Below, one piece after another: positions 1-7,444 of a stretch of 7,976 nt of DNA; position 1 is the first letter of the stretch, and each line of letters opens with the position of its first letter. Position numbers and translations under genes: made by a program. Source of the DNA: Cytophagales bacterium (GTDB taxonomy: Bacteria; Bacteroidota; Bacteroidia; Cytophagales; UBA9547). The notes under the pieces are model-generated. The model was not told the origin of the DNA. It was given only the letters and a program-made list of their open reading frames with translations, and searched no databases. Where the stretch lies: positions 2,597-10,572 of the forward strand of contig DMUD01000011.1 in assembly GCA_003476475.1 (NCBI GenBank), given 5' to 3'.

Positions 1-33
1 TGCCGTTGTTGGTGCAGAATGTTAACAACGGCA
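1..33 (-). terminator. Hairpin after the minus-strand operon, probable terminator
   Basis: Bases 1-10 (TGCCGTTGTT) and 24-33 (AACAACGGCA) are exact reverse complements, giving a 10-bp stem with a 13-base loop. It lies about 50 bases past the stop of the synthase gene, where an intrinsic terminator for that strand would be expected. The T-run that should follow on the minus strand would fall left of the window and cannot be seen. On the plus strand the hairpin is followed by CGAAAGG, so it does not look like a plus-strand terminator. The stem could also extend beyond base 1. Confidence 0.45.
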
Positions 34-82
34 CGAAAGGTTGTACTTCTTAATTACTAGTTTTTGGTTGAAGCCACCAAAT

Positions 83-3000
83 TTAGTCTTTGGCATTGGC
101 GGTTATTTGGCTCCAGTTGTTAAGCTGTATAAGCGTGCCATTGCTCTCTTTGGCCAAATACATGTTTACGTACAGCTTGTACAAATGGGGCTTGTTTGGT
201 ATACGCACATTTACTGAGGCGCCTTTTGCCACTTCCTTCAACTCCTTAGGTCTTCCTAACTCGTCGGTGCGTACTAGGTACCAGTTGAAACGATAGTTGG
301 GTTTGCCAAGTTGGTAGGCCAAACGCCAATCATTTTTGATTTTCAGTATCGCATGGTATTTCAAAATAGCGCCTGGGTACGTAGCATCGGAAGACTTCAA
401 TATTTTGATGCTTGGAAGGTTTGCTTTGGATTTTTTTGTATACGTTGATAAGGCTTCTATAGTAGCAAAATAGTCTTTTTTCTTCCTGCCCCAATGATCT
501 ATCAAACCATGGAAAGTAACGCCATTGGAAGACCAAGTGTCTTGCCAATCGGACAAGAAAACAGGGCGTAGCCTATCCCAATTTTTTAAGTGTTTTGCTT
601 CCATTTTCGAAAAATAGAAAGGAATTTGACTTTTTCTCAGACTAGCGATACCCGCCACATCGCTAGTTACTTCTAGGCCGAAAGAAGACACCATGGGCAA
701 TTGCTGATGCAAAAAAGCAAGGTCTTCGGCTATTTTTTCATGGGCCGCAAGACTCACCGTAATGGGTCTTGTGGCATCTATGTTGGCAATCGCGGTAATT
801 AATTTTTTGAGCCATGCCACATAGGCATATTTTGGGTACAGAGACATGGGTTTAAAAAATCGCCTGTCGGCTTCTTCAAAAGCCTTGGCTTCAATGCTCC
901 AGGCTACAATGGAGGTGTCATTTTTTAATTCTTCCACTGTTTCCAAAATAGACGCTTGGTAGTCGCTTACTTGCGCCAAACTATCCTCGAAAGAAACTCC
1001 CTGAGGGATGTAAAATCCGTAAACCAGCTTCAGATTTTTCTTTTTGGCCGACCTAAGCATGTTGCGGTCGTACAGGCCAGGGCCGTATATTTTCACACAC
1101 GAAATACCTAAAGCTTTGATTTTTTCAAAATCGGAAAGCACTTCTCTCTTGGTCAAAGTGTGAAAATTGCGCAACCACGATTGCCCTTTGATGTAATTAA
1201 TCCCTACGCCAGATTCGAAAGGCAACGCTTTTTGATGGGATATAGCTTGCGAAGTAGAAAGGGGACGCGAAGCAAGCCATGCTCGGCCAGAAGTAGTGAC
1301 TTGCGTTTTGATTGGGCTACCTATATCTGACAAATTTTTCATGCGCCAATCGAGTGCCGTTGCTTTGCTGCCTTTGGGTACATTTTGGTCTAACGCATAG
1401 TTGAAATACACCACGGCTTTTATTTTATTTTTTTGTTTCAAATAGGCATTGGCATGCCAAAACCATTCCTTTTTATTTTCGGAAAGTGTACCTGCCTCGG
1501 CTATCATTATGGGGAGGCCGGATTGGAAGGATTTTGTTTTCAGAAAAGGACGGCACAGTTCAGCAAAAGAGTATGATTTGCCGTCGGGATTGTGAACGGA
1601 ATAGTCCAATATAGTCAGCGCCAACCAATCTACTTGGCCTATTCCCGGAAAATAGGCATCGGCATTGTGGGCTTTCCAAGGGTTCCAAACCCATATTACA
1701 TTGAATGCCCCATTTTTATGAAAAATATTTCTAACATATTGCCAACTAGCCCGATAATCGGCTGGAGTATTGCCTCCTGATTTGGACCAAGGATAAGAGG
1801 GATTGTCTGGTTCGTGGGCAAAACGTAAGAAGATGGGCTGTTGTAAATCCCTCAATGCAGAAGCAATGCTGGCAATGTAGCTGTCGTACACGCCTTGTCT
1901 TATCTGACTTAACACCTGCTTTTCATTTTTTACCATAGTACCCCAAGGCTCCCAGGTAACCATGGCGTAGGAATTGTGACGGTAAATGGAATCCAGCAAT
2001 TTAGTGGGCAATGGGAGTGTGTCCACTTCATTCCAAGCCATATACAAAGACACAATGTCCATGTGGGCATCTGCATTCTTTTCAAATAGCTGCACATGTC
2101 CCATCGAGCTTAGGCCATCGGATGTTTCGGGGTCAAAAAGACCCTGCATGAAGAAGTCTTTTTTAACGGGCAAAAAAACATCGTCATTAGCAGTGGTAAA
2201 ATCGGGTGGATTTTGACTTATAAAATACGCCGATATGGTAAAAAAGATGACCACAGGCAAGGCAAGTTTTCGAAAGAAGAAATAAATGCCATGCCTAATA
2301 TTCCAGAGCACAATCTTCAATTGCCTTATTATCGAAAACGTTTGAATGACAGCATAATACCTTTTTTTCCAAAGTCGAATATTGGGCTGGCGACTGGCGA
2401 TAATCACAAAAACCATGAACAAGCTGTTGACCAAGGCAAGACTTGCCATGGCAAGCGAATAGGGGTTATAGTCGGTATATAAGCCATATATAATGGCGGC
2501 TATAGAAGTTAGGCCAATGACCATATTGGGAATGTTCAAACTCCAATTGTTTGGGTCGCTGCCGTCTTTTGGGGTGGGGTCGTAGGGTACTTTTCGTCGG
2601 ATGAGGGTAAAGAAAAAACCTAGCATATATATCCACCAGGTGCCAATAAGCAACAAACCACCTACCACATGAAAACCCCTTTCCTTTTCTTCCATTACCC
2701 AACGTTGTGCATAATGCCGAATAAGCAGCGTGCTAGCCAATAGGGGCAAGGCCGCTATGGCAAATTGTAAAAGGTCTATTTTCAAAGGAATAATGGCAAA
2801 AAACAGGCACAGAATAGGCACAAGGAAATTCAAAAAATATACGATGCCCGAAAGATAAAACAGCGGGATGGAGCCATAGTGTAATTTTTGTTGCCAAGTA
2901 AATTTTCTGAAAAGCGCGGGATAGGTCGTTACGAGCAGTTCGAAAACTCCTCGCGACCACTTTAGCTGTTGCTTGTAATAGGCCGAAAGGGAGGAAGGCA

Positions 3001-3856
3001 CTAAACCTTTGGTCAAAACTACTGGCACGTATTTCGACTTCCATCCCTTGGCATGCAGTTGCATGGCCGTGTGCATATCTTCTGCCAAACCTGCCGCATG
3101 GCCTCCAATGGAATCCAAAGCCGTTCGTCTAAATGTACAGTTGGCCCCAATGGCCAGCACGGTACCGTAACTATTCATGGTCATCATCATGGGGCCATAA
3201 AACTGAAAGGTTTGTTGGGCGGCACCTTTGGCAATCAAGTTTTCGTCCAAATTGCCGTACGCTTGCACAACCTGCACAAAACCCACTTCAGGGTCTTCGA
3301 AATGAGGCACTATGGGGTCTAAAAAATTGGGTGCAGGTACGTGGTCTGGATCTAGCACCACACACAATTCGCCCGACGATTGGGCAAGGGCATTGTTTAT
3401 ATTACCTGCCTTTGCGTTGATTTTAATTTTTCTCGTGACATGGTGCACCCCAAGCCTTTTGCATTCTTCAACCAAGAAAGGGTCGTTTTCCTCGTCGCAC
3501 AAATAGGTTTGGTGCGGATAGGTGATTTTTTGGATCGCCTCAAGGGTTTGCACAATCATTTCATGGGTTTCACCCTTGCAAAAAGTGGTAAAAATATCGA
3601 CTGTATAGGGTCTGGAACTTTGGGGAATCTTTGGCGTCGAAATAGAAAAATAGTGGTACCACTCGTGCAAAAGACTAAGAGAATTGAAACCCATAGTCCC
3701 GATGATAATCCAATACAAGACCGGGTGTCCTACATTATTGGGGTTCAACAAGATTATCCAAAAAAACGCAGTGTTCAGTATCGCGAATACGATAAGTAGG
3801 CGCAAGGTAAGGTGCTGTGCCTTGCTAGGTTCGGGTATTATGTTTACTTTATTCAT
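83..3856 (-). CDS. Cellulose-synthase-like GT2 fused to GH26-like and degenerate glycosidase-like domains
   Basis: This 1257-residue inner-membrane protein probably makes and trims a polysaccharide. Two N-terminal helices (about 17-37, 46-64) precede a GT2 domain (about 84-310). Its processive-synthase motifs are acidic DEEND (121-125), KAGN (149-152), DPD (169-171), AED (258-260) and QQLKW (296-300). Further hydrophobic helices lie at about 331-356, 362-380, 397-418, 443-460, 468-488 and 531-547. The loop at 421-429 (KVPYDPTPK) resembles the gating region of BcsA-type enzymes. The basic stretch 489-530 suggests that the last helix leads outward, placing the rest in the periplasm. Residues about 560-865 resemble GH26, with WEPWG (635-639), acid/base E682 in RFAHE and nucleophile E787 in IAEAG. 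Residues about 880-1140 form a second glycosidase-like barrel, followed by a beta-rich tail (1149-1250). No PilZ domain or BcsB partner is visible. The start overlaps the end of the upstream lipoprotein gene by 8 bases. The polymer is unknown; GH26 suggests beta-mannan or beta-glucan, by inference only. Confidence 0.88.
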   Translation of the reverse strand: MNKVNIIPEPSKAQHLTLRLLIVFAILNTAFFWIILLNPNNVGHPVLYWIIIGTMGFNSLSLLHEWYHYFSISTPKIPQSSRPYTVDIFTTFCKGETHEMIVQTLEAIQKITYPHQTYLCDEENDPFLVEECKRLGVHHVTRKIKINAKAGNINNALAQSSGELCVVLDPDHVPAPNFLDPIVPHFEDPEVGFVQVVQAYGNLDENLIAKGAAQQTFQFYGPMMMTMNSYGTVLAIGANCTFRRTALDSIGGHAAGLAEDMHTAMQLHAKGWKSKYVPVVLTKGLVPSSLSAYYKQQLKWSRGVFELLVTTYPALFRKFTWQQKLHYGSIPLFYLSGIVYFLNFLVPILCLFFAIIPLKIDLLQFAIAALPLLASTLLIRHYAQRWVMEEKERGFHVVGGLLLIGTWWIYMLGFFFTLIRRKVPYDPTPKDGSDPNNWSLNIPNMVIGLTSIAAIIYGLYTDYNPYSLAMASLALVNSLFMVFVIIASRQPNIRLWKKRYYAVIQTFSIIRQLKIVLWNIRHGIYFFFRKLALPVVIFFTISAYFISQNPPDFTTANDDVFLPVKKDFFMQGLFDPETSDGLSSMGHVQLFEKNADAHMDIVSLYMAWNEVDTLPLPTKLLDSIYRHNSYAMVTWEPWGTMVKNEKQVLSQIRQGVYDSYIASIASALRDLQQPIFLRFAHEPDNPSYPWSKSGGNTPADYRASWQYVRNIFHKNGAFNVIWVWNPWKAHNADAYFPGIGQVDWLALTILDYSVHNPDGKSYSFAELCRPFLKTKSFQSGLPIMIAEAGTLSENKKEWFWHANAYLKQKNKIKAVVYFNYALDQNVPKGSKATALDWRMKNLSDIGSPIKTQVTTSGRAWLASRPLSTSQAISHQKALPFESGVGINYIKGQSWLRNFHTLTKREVLSDFEKIKALGISCVKIYGPGLYDRNMLRSAKKKNLKLVYGFYIPQGVSFEDSLAQVSDYQASILETVEELKNDTSIVAWSIEAKAFEEADRRFFKPMSLYPKYAYVAWLKKLITAIANIDATRPITVSLAAHEKIAEDLAFLHQQLPMVSSFGLEVTSDVAGIASLRKSQIPFYFSKMEAKHLKNWDRLRPVFLSDWQDTWSSNGVTFHGLIDHWGRKKKDYFATIEALSTYTKKSKANLPSIKILKSSDATYPGAILKYHAILKIKNDWRLAYQLGKPNYRFNWYLVRTDELGRPKELKEVAKGASVNVRIPNKPHLYKLYVNMYLAKESNGTLIQLNNWSQITANAKD

Positions 3857-5162
3857 CTTTTAAAACGTAGAATGGTGTATTTAGACTTGCAAAATTTCCC
3901 TTGGTATCGGACACCTGCACATATATTCGGTAGGCGCCCTCGGCATTTGGGGCAGTAAACACTGCTTGAGAATTGTGAGAAGAACGGAACAATCCTTCTA
4001 TGGGCAGCAGTTTTTGTTTGTTTTTGAAGTAATAAGAATGGGCATCGGAGGGTCTTATTTCCCATTTGTAATGCAAAGCATTGGAATCTTTTGTGTCCAA
4101 ATAAACTTTGGCTCTATGAGCCGTATGGGCTGTGAGCAGTATGTTGTCTTGCGCAATTTTGCCGTCTATTTTCATTGTTAGAAGTGTTGGCGCGTCTTTC
4201 CATACTTTCGACCCTTTCCATATCTCGCTCAGCACATTGACCGCTTGCGACCTTTTCCCGTCTTCGGAAAACAAGCTAAACCAGGTGGGAGTCTTCTCTT
4301 GCTTTTGACCCCAATAAAAAACCAAGGCACCCAAAGCACGATTTTGCTTGTTCTTCCTCATTTTTTCGATGTAGCGATACCTTTCGGCATAAATAGTGGC
4401 TTTTTCGGTATTCGACTTTTCGATGGGCTCGCCCCAAGCCGTGCTGTCGGCTTCCCAAGTACCGTTTGCACCCCATTCTGAAATGAGAAATGGCCCATTC
4501 CATACCCATTCAAAAGCTTTCAAGTCTTTTTCCAAATGGGTGAGTTTGCCAAAGGTGTTGATGGAAATGAAATCCAAGCCTTTTACCTTGCTCAGAATAT
4601 TGAGGATGGGGCGCCTTTCGTAATTGACCAACGTGGTGGTAACGGGGTGGTCGGGATCTTCCTTTTTTATCATCGCCACCAAACGATTGAAAGACTCATA
4701 AAACTTGCCGTATGAGGGCCGAAACGGGAAATCGAGTTCGTTGCCCAAGCACCAAATAAGCAAAGAAGGGTGTTTTCGGTAGCGTTGCACTACCCGTTTG
4801 AAATCTTCGTACTGTTTTTGGGTGCGTGAATCGTGGTCGTAAAACTGAACCATGTATCTACTTTCCAACATCGGAAAACCAACCATTACATACAAACCGT
4901 AGGCTTGCGCACTGTCCAAGATGCTTTGCAAATGGGTGGTGTCCCAGGTACGCATCACATTTCCACCCGCCTCCTTTAATTCTTTGAAATGTTCATACCC
5001 TGCGGCCCCGTTTATATAGAAAGGCTTGTTGTCTTTCCAAAGATGATACCCAGTGGCATCCTTTTTTACCACTACTTTACCTGTATGCTCCTTTTCCTCT
5101 TTTTTGCATTGCAACAAAAGAAAAGAAAGCGCCAAAAGCGTAATTACTTGCTGTTTTTTCAT
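3849..5162 (-). CDS. Lipoprotein with clan-A glycoside hydrolase barrel (GH2-C/GH5-like)
   Basis: A 437-residue exported lipoprotein, probably a retaining beta-glycosidase acting on the polymer made by the downstream synthase. The signal sequence runs from MKKQQ to a relaxed lipobox LLLQC with Cys19 as the lipidated residue. The next residues, KKEEKE, resemble the charged export signals reported for surface lipoproteins in Bacteroidota. The barrel covers about 35-315. LLIWCLGNEL (133-142) supplies the acid/base E142 and FLISEWG (225-231) the nucleophile E229, the usual clan-A pair. A beta-sandwich tail (about 325-437) follows, perhaps Ig-like. The ATG at 5162 is chosen because the signal peptide starts there. 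An in-frame ATG at 5270 would add 36 polar residues ahead of it and extend into the intergenic gap. The stop overlaps the synthase start by 8 bases, indicating translational coupling. The exact GH family is uncertain, since GH2 C-terminal, GH5 and related families share these motifs. Confidence 0.85.
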   Translation of the reverse strand: MKKQQVITLLALSFLLLQCKKEEKEHTGKVVVKKDATGYHLWKDNKPFYINGAAGYEHFKELKEAGGNVMRTWDTTHLQSILDSAQAYGLYVMVGFPMLESRYMVQFYDHDSRTQKQYEDFKRVVQRYRKHPSLLIWCLGNELDFPFRPSYGKFYESFNRLVAMIKKEDPDHPVTTTLVNYERRPILNILSKVKGLDFISINTFGKLTHLEKDLKAFEWVWNGPFLISEWGANGTWEADSTAWGEPIEKSNTEKATIYAERYRYIEKMRKNKQNRALGALVFYWGQKQEKTPTWFSLFSEDGKRSQAVNVLSEIWKGSKVWKDAPTLLTMKIDGKIAQDNILLTAHTAHRAKVYLDTKDSNALHYKWEIRPSDAHSYYFKNKQKLLPIEGLFRSSHNSQAVFTAPNAEGAYRIYVQVSDTKGNFASLNTPFYVLKDE

Positions 5163-5286
5163 GAAATGGGAAATAAATGGGTGAATAAAACCTATTTGTT
5201 GCCCCCTCGTTTCGTCTATTTGCTTCGTTTCCCAGTCGTTTTTACAGTGGTTTAACCACCGCATTGGCAAGAGATTGATTATTACA
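5163..5286. promoter_or_regulatory. 124-base intergenic gap with a short palindrome
   Basis: This gap separates the nucleotidyltransferase stop from the lipoprotein start and is the only sizeable break within the minus-strand cluster, so it may hold a second promoter. It contains a palindrome with 6-base arms, GTGGTT (5247-5252) and AACCAC (5254-5259), around a single central base. No T-run suitable for a terminator follows on either strand, and no convincing Bacteroidota TTTG / TAnnTTTG promoter pair was found. The palindrome could be an operator or chance. Confidence 0.25.
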
Positions 5287-6000
5287 TCAACTTCTATTCA
5301 AGTATTTGTTCAGGGCATCAGGTGTGCCCATGTCCCACATGGCGGTGGCTTTGGAAATGGTGATGTATTCGCCATTATCTATCATGCGCTGATACAAAGG
5401 CATGACATAGTATTCGCCTCTTGTCGTTTCATTGTTGCGAATCATTTGTTCGGAATGGCGCACAAAATGACGACCATTGGTAAAGTGGTACATGCCTGTG
5501 CCCGCATAGGAGGAAATGCGCTGTTTTTCGGCCACGCGCAACACTTTACCTTGCGTATCGGTAAGCGCAAAACTCCAGCGGTCGCCCGGCATATCGGCCA
5601 CCGAAATGATGCCTTGGCAAATGGGTATTTTCTGTACAATGTCCCGATACATATTCGATTTGACAATAGTATCGGAACCCATAATCAGGAGGTCCTCTTC
5701 TGTGTCAATCCATTCTTTTGCGGCCAAAACGGTACACAACTGACCCTCGGTTACTTGGTCTAGCAAAAGCAATACTATGTTTGATATGCCATACCGTGAC
5801 AAATAGCCCCCAATATTGAACATTTCTTCATGTTCTTTCAATGCTACCACAATCAGTTTGGAATAGCACATACCTCTAATGCTCTCCAAGCTTTTGATGA
5901 ACATGGGAATGCCATTGACCAAAATGAGTGGCTTGGGGCGCAAATAGCCACTCCCCTCGAAACGAGAACCGCGTCCCGCCATAGGCAGTACCACTATCAT
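5287..6000 (-). CDS. Sugar-nucleotidyltransferase family protein
   Basis: A 237-residue cytoplasmic protein with the Rossmann-like NTP-transferase fold, expected to form an NDP-sugar or related activated group from a phosphorylated substrate and an NTP. The N-terminal strand runs into AGRGSRF (8-14), the nucleotide-binding loop, then RPKPLI (21-26). TEGQLCTVL (84-92) corresponds to the base-recognition segment, and D110 in MGSDTIV is the likely metal-binding Asp. AEKQ (157-160) with GTGMYHF (167-173) matches the sugar-phosphate-binding region, and WDMGTPDALNKYL (222-234) is a typical family C-terminus. It lacks the left-handed beta-helix acyltransferase domain found in GlmU-type enzymes. The ATG at 6000 is preferred over one at 6048 because the beta-strand and GxG loop begin there and because it forms an ATGA overlap with the upstream phosphatase stop. 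Substrate and nucleotide cannot be deduced; capsule-type cytidylyl- or guanylyltransferases are the closest general match. Confidence 0.85.
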   Translation of the reverse strand: MIVVLPMAGRGSRFEGSGYLRPKPLILVNGIPMFIKSLESIRGMCYSKLIVVALKEHEEMFNIGGYLSRYGISNIVLLLLDQVTEGQLCTVLAAKEWIDTEEDLLIMGSDTIVKSNMYRDIVQKIPICQGIISVADMPGDRWSFALTDTQGKVLRVAEKQRISSYAGTGMYHFTNGRHFVRHSEQMIRNNETTRGEYYVMPLYQRMIDNGEYITISKATAMWDMGTPDALNKYLNRS

Positions 6001-6359
6001 CTTTCTTTGGCAAATTGTAACAAAGTACCGGTATCCACACTTTCCCAATTGGTAAATCGAAAAGCCCTATCATCGATATAAAGCTCGGCGTTGGGCTTGC
6101 CAAAGAAGATTTCGTCGTATTCTATATCGTGTTTTCTTAACCATTCAAACGTGATGAACCCTATGTTTTTCATCACTTTACCCAAATTGCTGTCGTGGGT
6201 GGCCATGTTGCGGGCAGTTTGCAAAATGATGTAGTGCCCTTGCTGACGCAAGGTGCTCAGTTTTTCCACGACACCCTCCAACGGAAGCAAATCGGAATAG
6301 GATTGGCCCTCCGTTTTTAGAGGGCAAATGGTTCCGTCTAAATCAATTACTATTCTCAT
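5997..6359 (-). CDS. Small HAD-superfamily phosphatase, capsule-biosynthesis type
   Basis: A 120-residue cytoplasmic HAD hydrolase, the first gene of the minus-strand cluster. All four HAD motifs are present: I, DLDGT (6-10) with nucleophile D6 and acid/base D8; II, Thr48 in LQTARN; III, Lys88 in FGKP; IV, the pair D96-D97 in YIDDRA. The protein is short and has little room for a cap domain, as in small phosphatases found beside nucleotidyltransferases in capsule and LPS loci. Its stop overlaps the start of the nucleotidyltransferase (ATGA), implying coupled translation and a shared pathway. A plausible role is dephosphorylating an intermediate in making the activated sugar or substituent; the substrate is unknown. 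The start is preceded by the A-rich run AAACCAAACCACAA and no Shine-Dalgarno, normal for Bacteroidota. Confidence 0.85.
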   Translation of the reverse strand: MRIVIDLDGTICPLKTEGQSYSDLLPLEGVVEKLSTLRQQGHYIILQTARNMATHDSNLGKVMKNIGFITFEWLRKHDIEYDEIFFGKPNAELYIDDRAFRFTNWESVDTGTLLQFAKER

Positions 6360-6481
6360 TTGTGGTTTGGTTTTAGACTCAATTTACTCACTTCTGAGAT
6401 TAGAAAAAATAGGGCAGATTAATTATTTTAGTGATAGTTAGGATTCACCTCTCTTTATTCCAAAATAATTACTATCTCAAA
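6360..6481. promoter_or_regulatory. Divergent intergenic region between the two gene clusters
   Basis: This AT-rich spacer of 122 bases separates the leftward phosphatase gene from the rightward flippase-like gene, so promoters for both clusters are expected here. This is inferred from layout. No complete Bacteroidota TAnnTTTG element at a proper distance from a TTTG was identified on either strand; only approximate matches such as TATTTTG on the minus strand exist. No coding potential or RNA gene is apparent. Confidence 0.45.
6421..6476. repeat. Two crossing inverted repeats in the divergent spacer
   Basis: AATTATTTT (6421-6429) is the exact reverse complement of AAAATAATT (6462-6470). GATAGT (6433-6438) is the reverse complement of ACTATC (6471-6476). 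The pairs interleave rather than nest, so in RNA they could not form one simple hairpin. They lie just upstream of the flippase-like gene start at 6482. The low complexity makes a chance origin quite possible; otherwise they could be half-sites for a regulator. Confidence 0.25.
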
Positions 6482-7444
6482 ATGAGGACTTTATACAACC
6501 TATTCTCTGTCTTGGTCGGCTTATTTTTCTTTTATTATTTTTTGCGCCTTTTCGACGAGCTGCCCAAAATTGACCTAAAGGAGATTATGGCCGAGGTCAA
6601 TTATTTATATGTTTTTGGTTCTTTGGCAGCCTATCTTTTCTCGCACGCCTTGCGCGGCATACGCATAGCGGTCCTAATGGGGCGGCAAGATTACAGCCTT
6701 TGGAAATTGATATACTTGCAGTTTTACACCAATTCCATCAACCTCATTTTCCCTTTCAAATTTGGTGAGGTGTATCGTATTGTGGAATTCAACAAACTGA
6801 TTCAGGACAAAAAAAAATTGGTTTTGACGGTAGTGACAGAAAAAACCATCGACTTGCTTATTCTATTTACATGGGCACTACTTGCCATCTTGTTGCTAGG
6901 TCAAAAAATTGTGGCACTCAAAACAGTGCTTTGGGTTATTTTATCGCTTATCGCTTTTTCACTCATTATCTTTTTTGTGCTCCCCGAAAATATTCGCACG
7001 GTCAATCTGGTCATTGCCAAACGTTACAACAGCAAGTGGGTTATTAGGCTGCTTGCCATGACTACCAACATTTTCCATGTTATTGCCAATATCAAGCACA
7101 CCTTGCGCACCAATGCCTCGACCATCATTTTACTTACTGTCTTGATATGGATATTCGAAGTATTGGGTTTTACTTATCTGCTGCCTTTTTTGGCCATCAA
7201 AACCCAAATATGGCTACTTTCTATCTTGGTTTTTCTTTCCTCCCTTATTCCTAGCGTGTCCTTGGGTTTGGGCAGTTTGCAACTTGGCTTCGCCACCCTC
7301 GACTATCGTACTGACCAGTTCAACAGTCTGCTCATTTCCCTCACATACCAAACATTCATCTTTTCACCGGCGGTATTGATAGGATTTTTACTGTACCTAT
7401 ATGTGAATGTGAAAAAGAAAAACCTGAATACCAAACTGATATGA
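6482..7444 (+). CDS. Lysylphosphatidylglycerol synthase TM (flippase-like) family membrane protein
   Basis: A 320-residue polytopic inner-membrane protein of the family that includes UPF0104/YbhN, AglD and the MprF flippase half. Hydrophobic segments lie at about 5-22, 41-56, 80-92, 122-140, 147-167, 214-238, 243-260 and 290-309. Family signatures are the Arg in HALRGIR (55-61), the PxxxGExxR pattern (P91, G95, E96, R99), VTEK (118-121) and the glycine-rich loop SVSLGLGSLQLGF (258-270). The C-terminal aminoacyltransferase domain of full MprF is absent. The ATG at 6482 is preferred because the first membrane helix follows at once; an in-frame GTG at 6431 would add 17 residues in the spacer. 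The stop lies in an ATGA overlap with the next gene. In a polysaccharide region, members may move lipid-linked substrates or phospholipids, but function is not established for this branch. See the direct repeat at 7432-7460 for a possible original fusion to the next gene. Confidence 0.85.
   Translation: MRTLYNLFSVLVGLFFFYYFLRLFDELPKIDLKEIMAEVNYLYVFGSLAAYLFSHALRGIRIAVLMGRQDYSLWKLIYLQFYTNSINLIFPFKFGEVYRIVEFNKLIQDKKKLVLTVVTEKTIDLLILFTWALLAILLLGQKIVALKTVLWVILSLIAFSLIIFFVLPENIRTVNLVIAKRYNSKWVIRLLAMTTNIFHVIANIKHTLRTNASTIILLTVLIWIFEVLGFTYLLPFLAIKTQIWLLSILVFLSSLIPSVSLGLGSLQLGFATLDYRTDQFNSLLISLTYQTFIFSPAVLIGFLLYLYVNVKKKNLNTKLI

Noticed and set aside
3380..3799. 139-codon open frame on the plus strand opposite the GT2 domain
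   Set aside because: It lies fully opposite a well-supported coding region, and its translation shows no domain or signal.
83..3856. Sequencing frameshift or chimera creating the long fusion
   Set aside because: The reading frame is continuous across all domains with sensible linkers, and family motifs occur in order in one frame, so a real fusion is more likely.
5163..5270. Upstream ATG at 5270 as the lipoprotein start
   Set aside because: It would bury the signal peptide behind 36 polar residues, incompatible with lipoprotein export.
5275..5763. 162-codon open frame on the plus strand opposite the nucleotidyltransferase
   Set aside because: It is antisense to a gene with clear family motifs, has no recognisable domain, and is compatible with a shadow frame.
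6001..6048. Upstream ATG at 6048 as the nucleotidyltransferase start
   Set aside because: It would add 16 residues inside the phosphatase gene ahead of the conserved N-terminal strand; the ATGA-overlapping start at 6000 fits the family better.
6431..6481. GTG at 6431 as the start of the flippase-like gene
   Set aside because: It adds 17 residues without family character before the first membrane helix; the ATG at 6482 is simpler.
6360..6481. Specific Bacteroidota promoter boxes in the divergent spacer
   Set aside because: Only partial matches to TAnnTTTG were seen, and none at a proper distance from a TTTG element, so no box is claimed.
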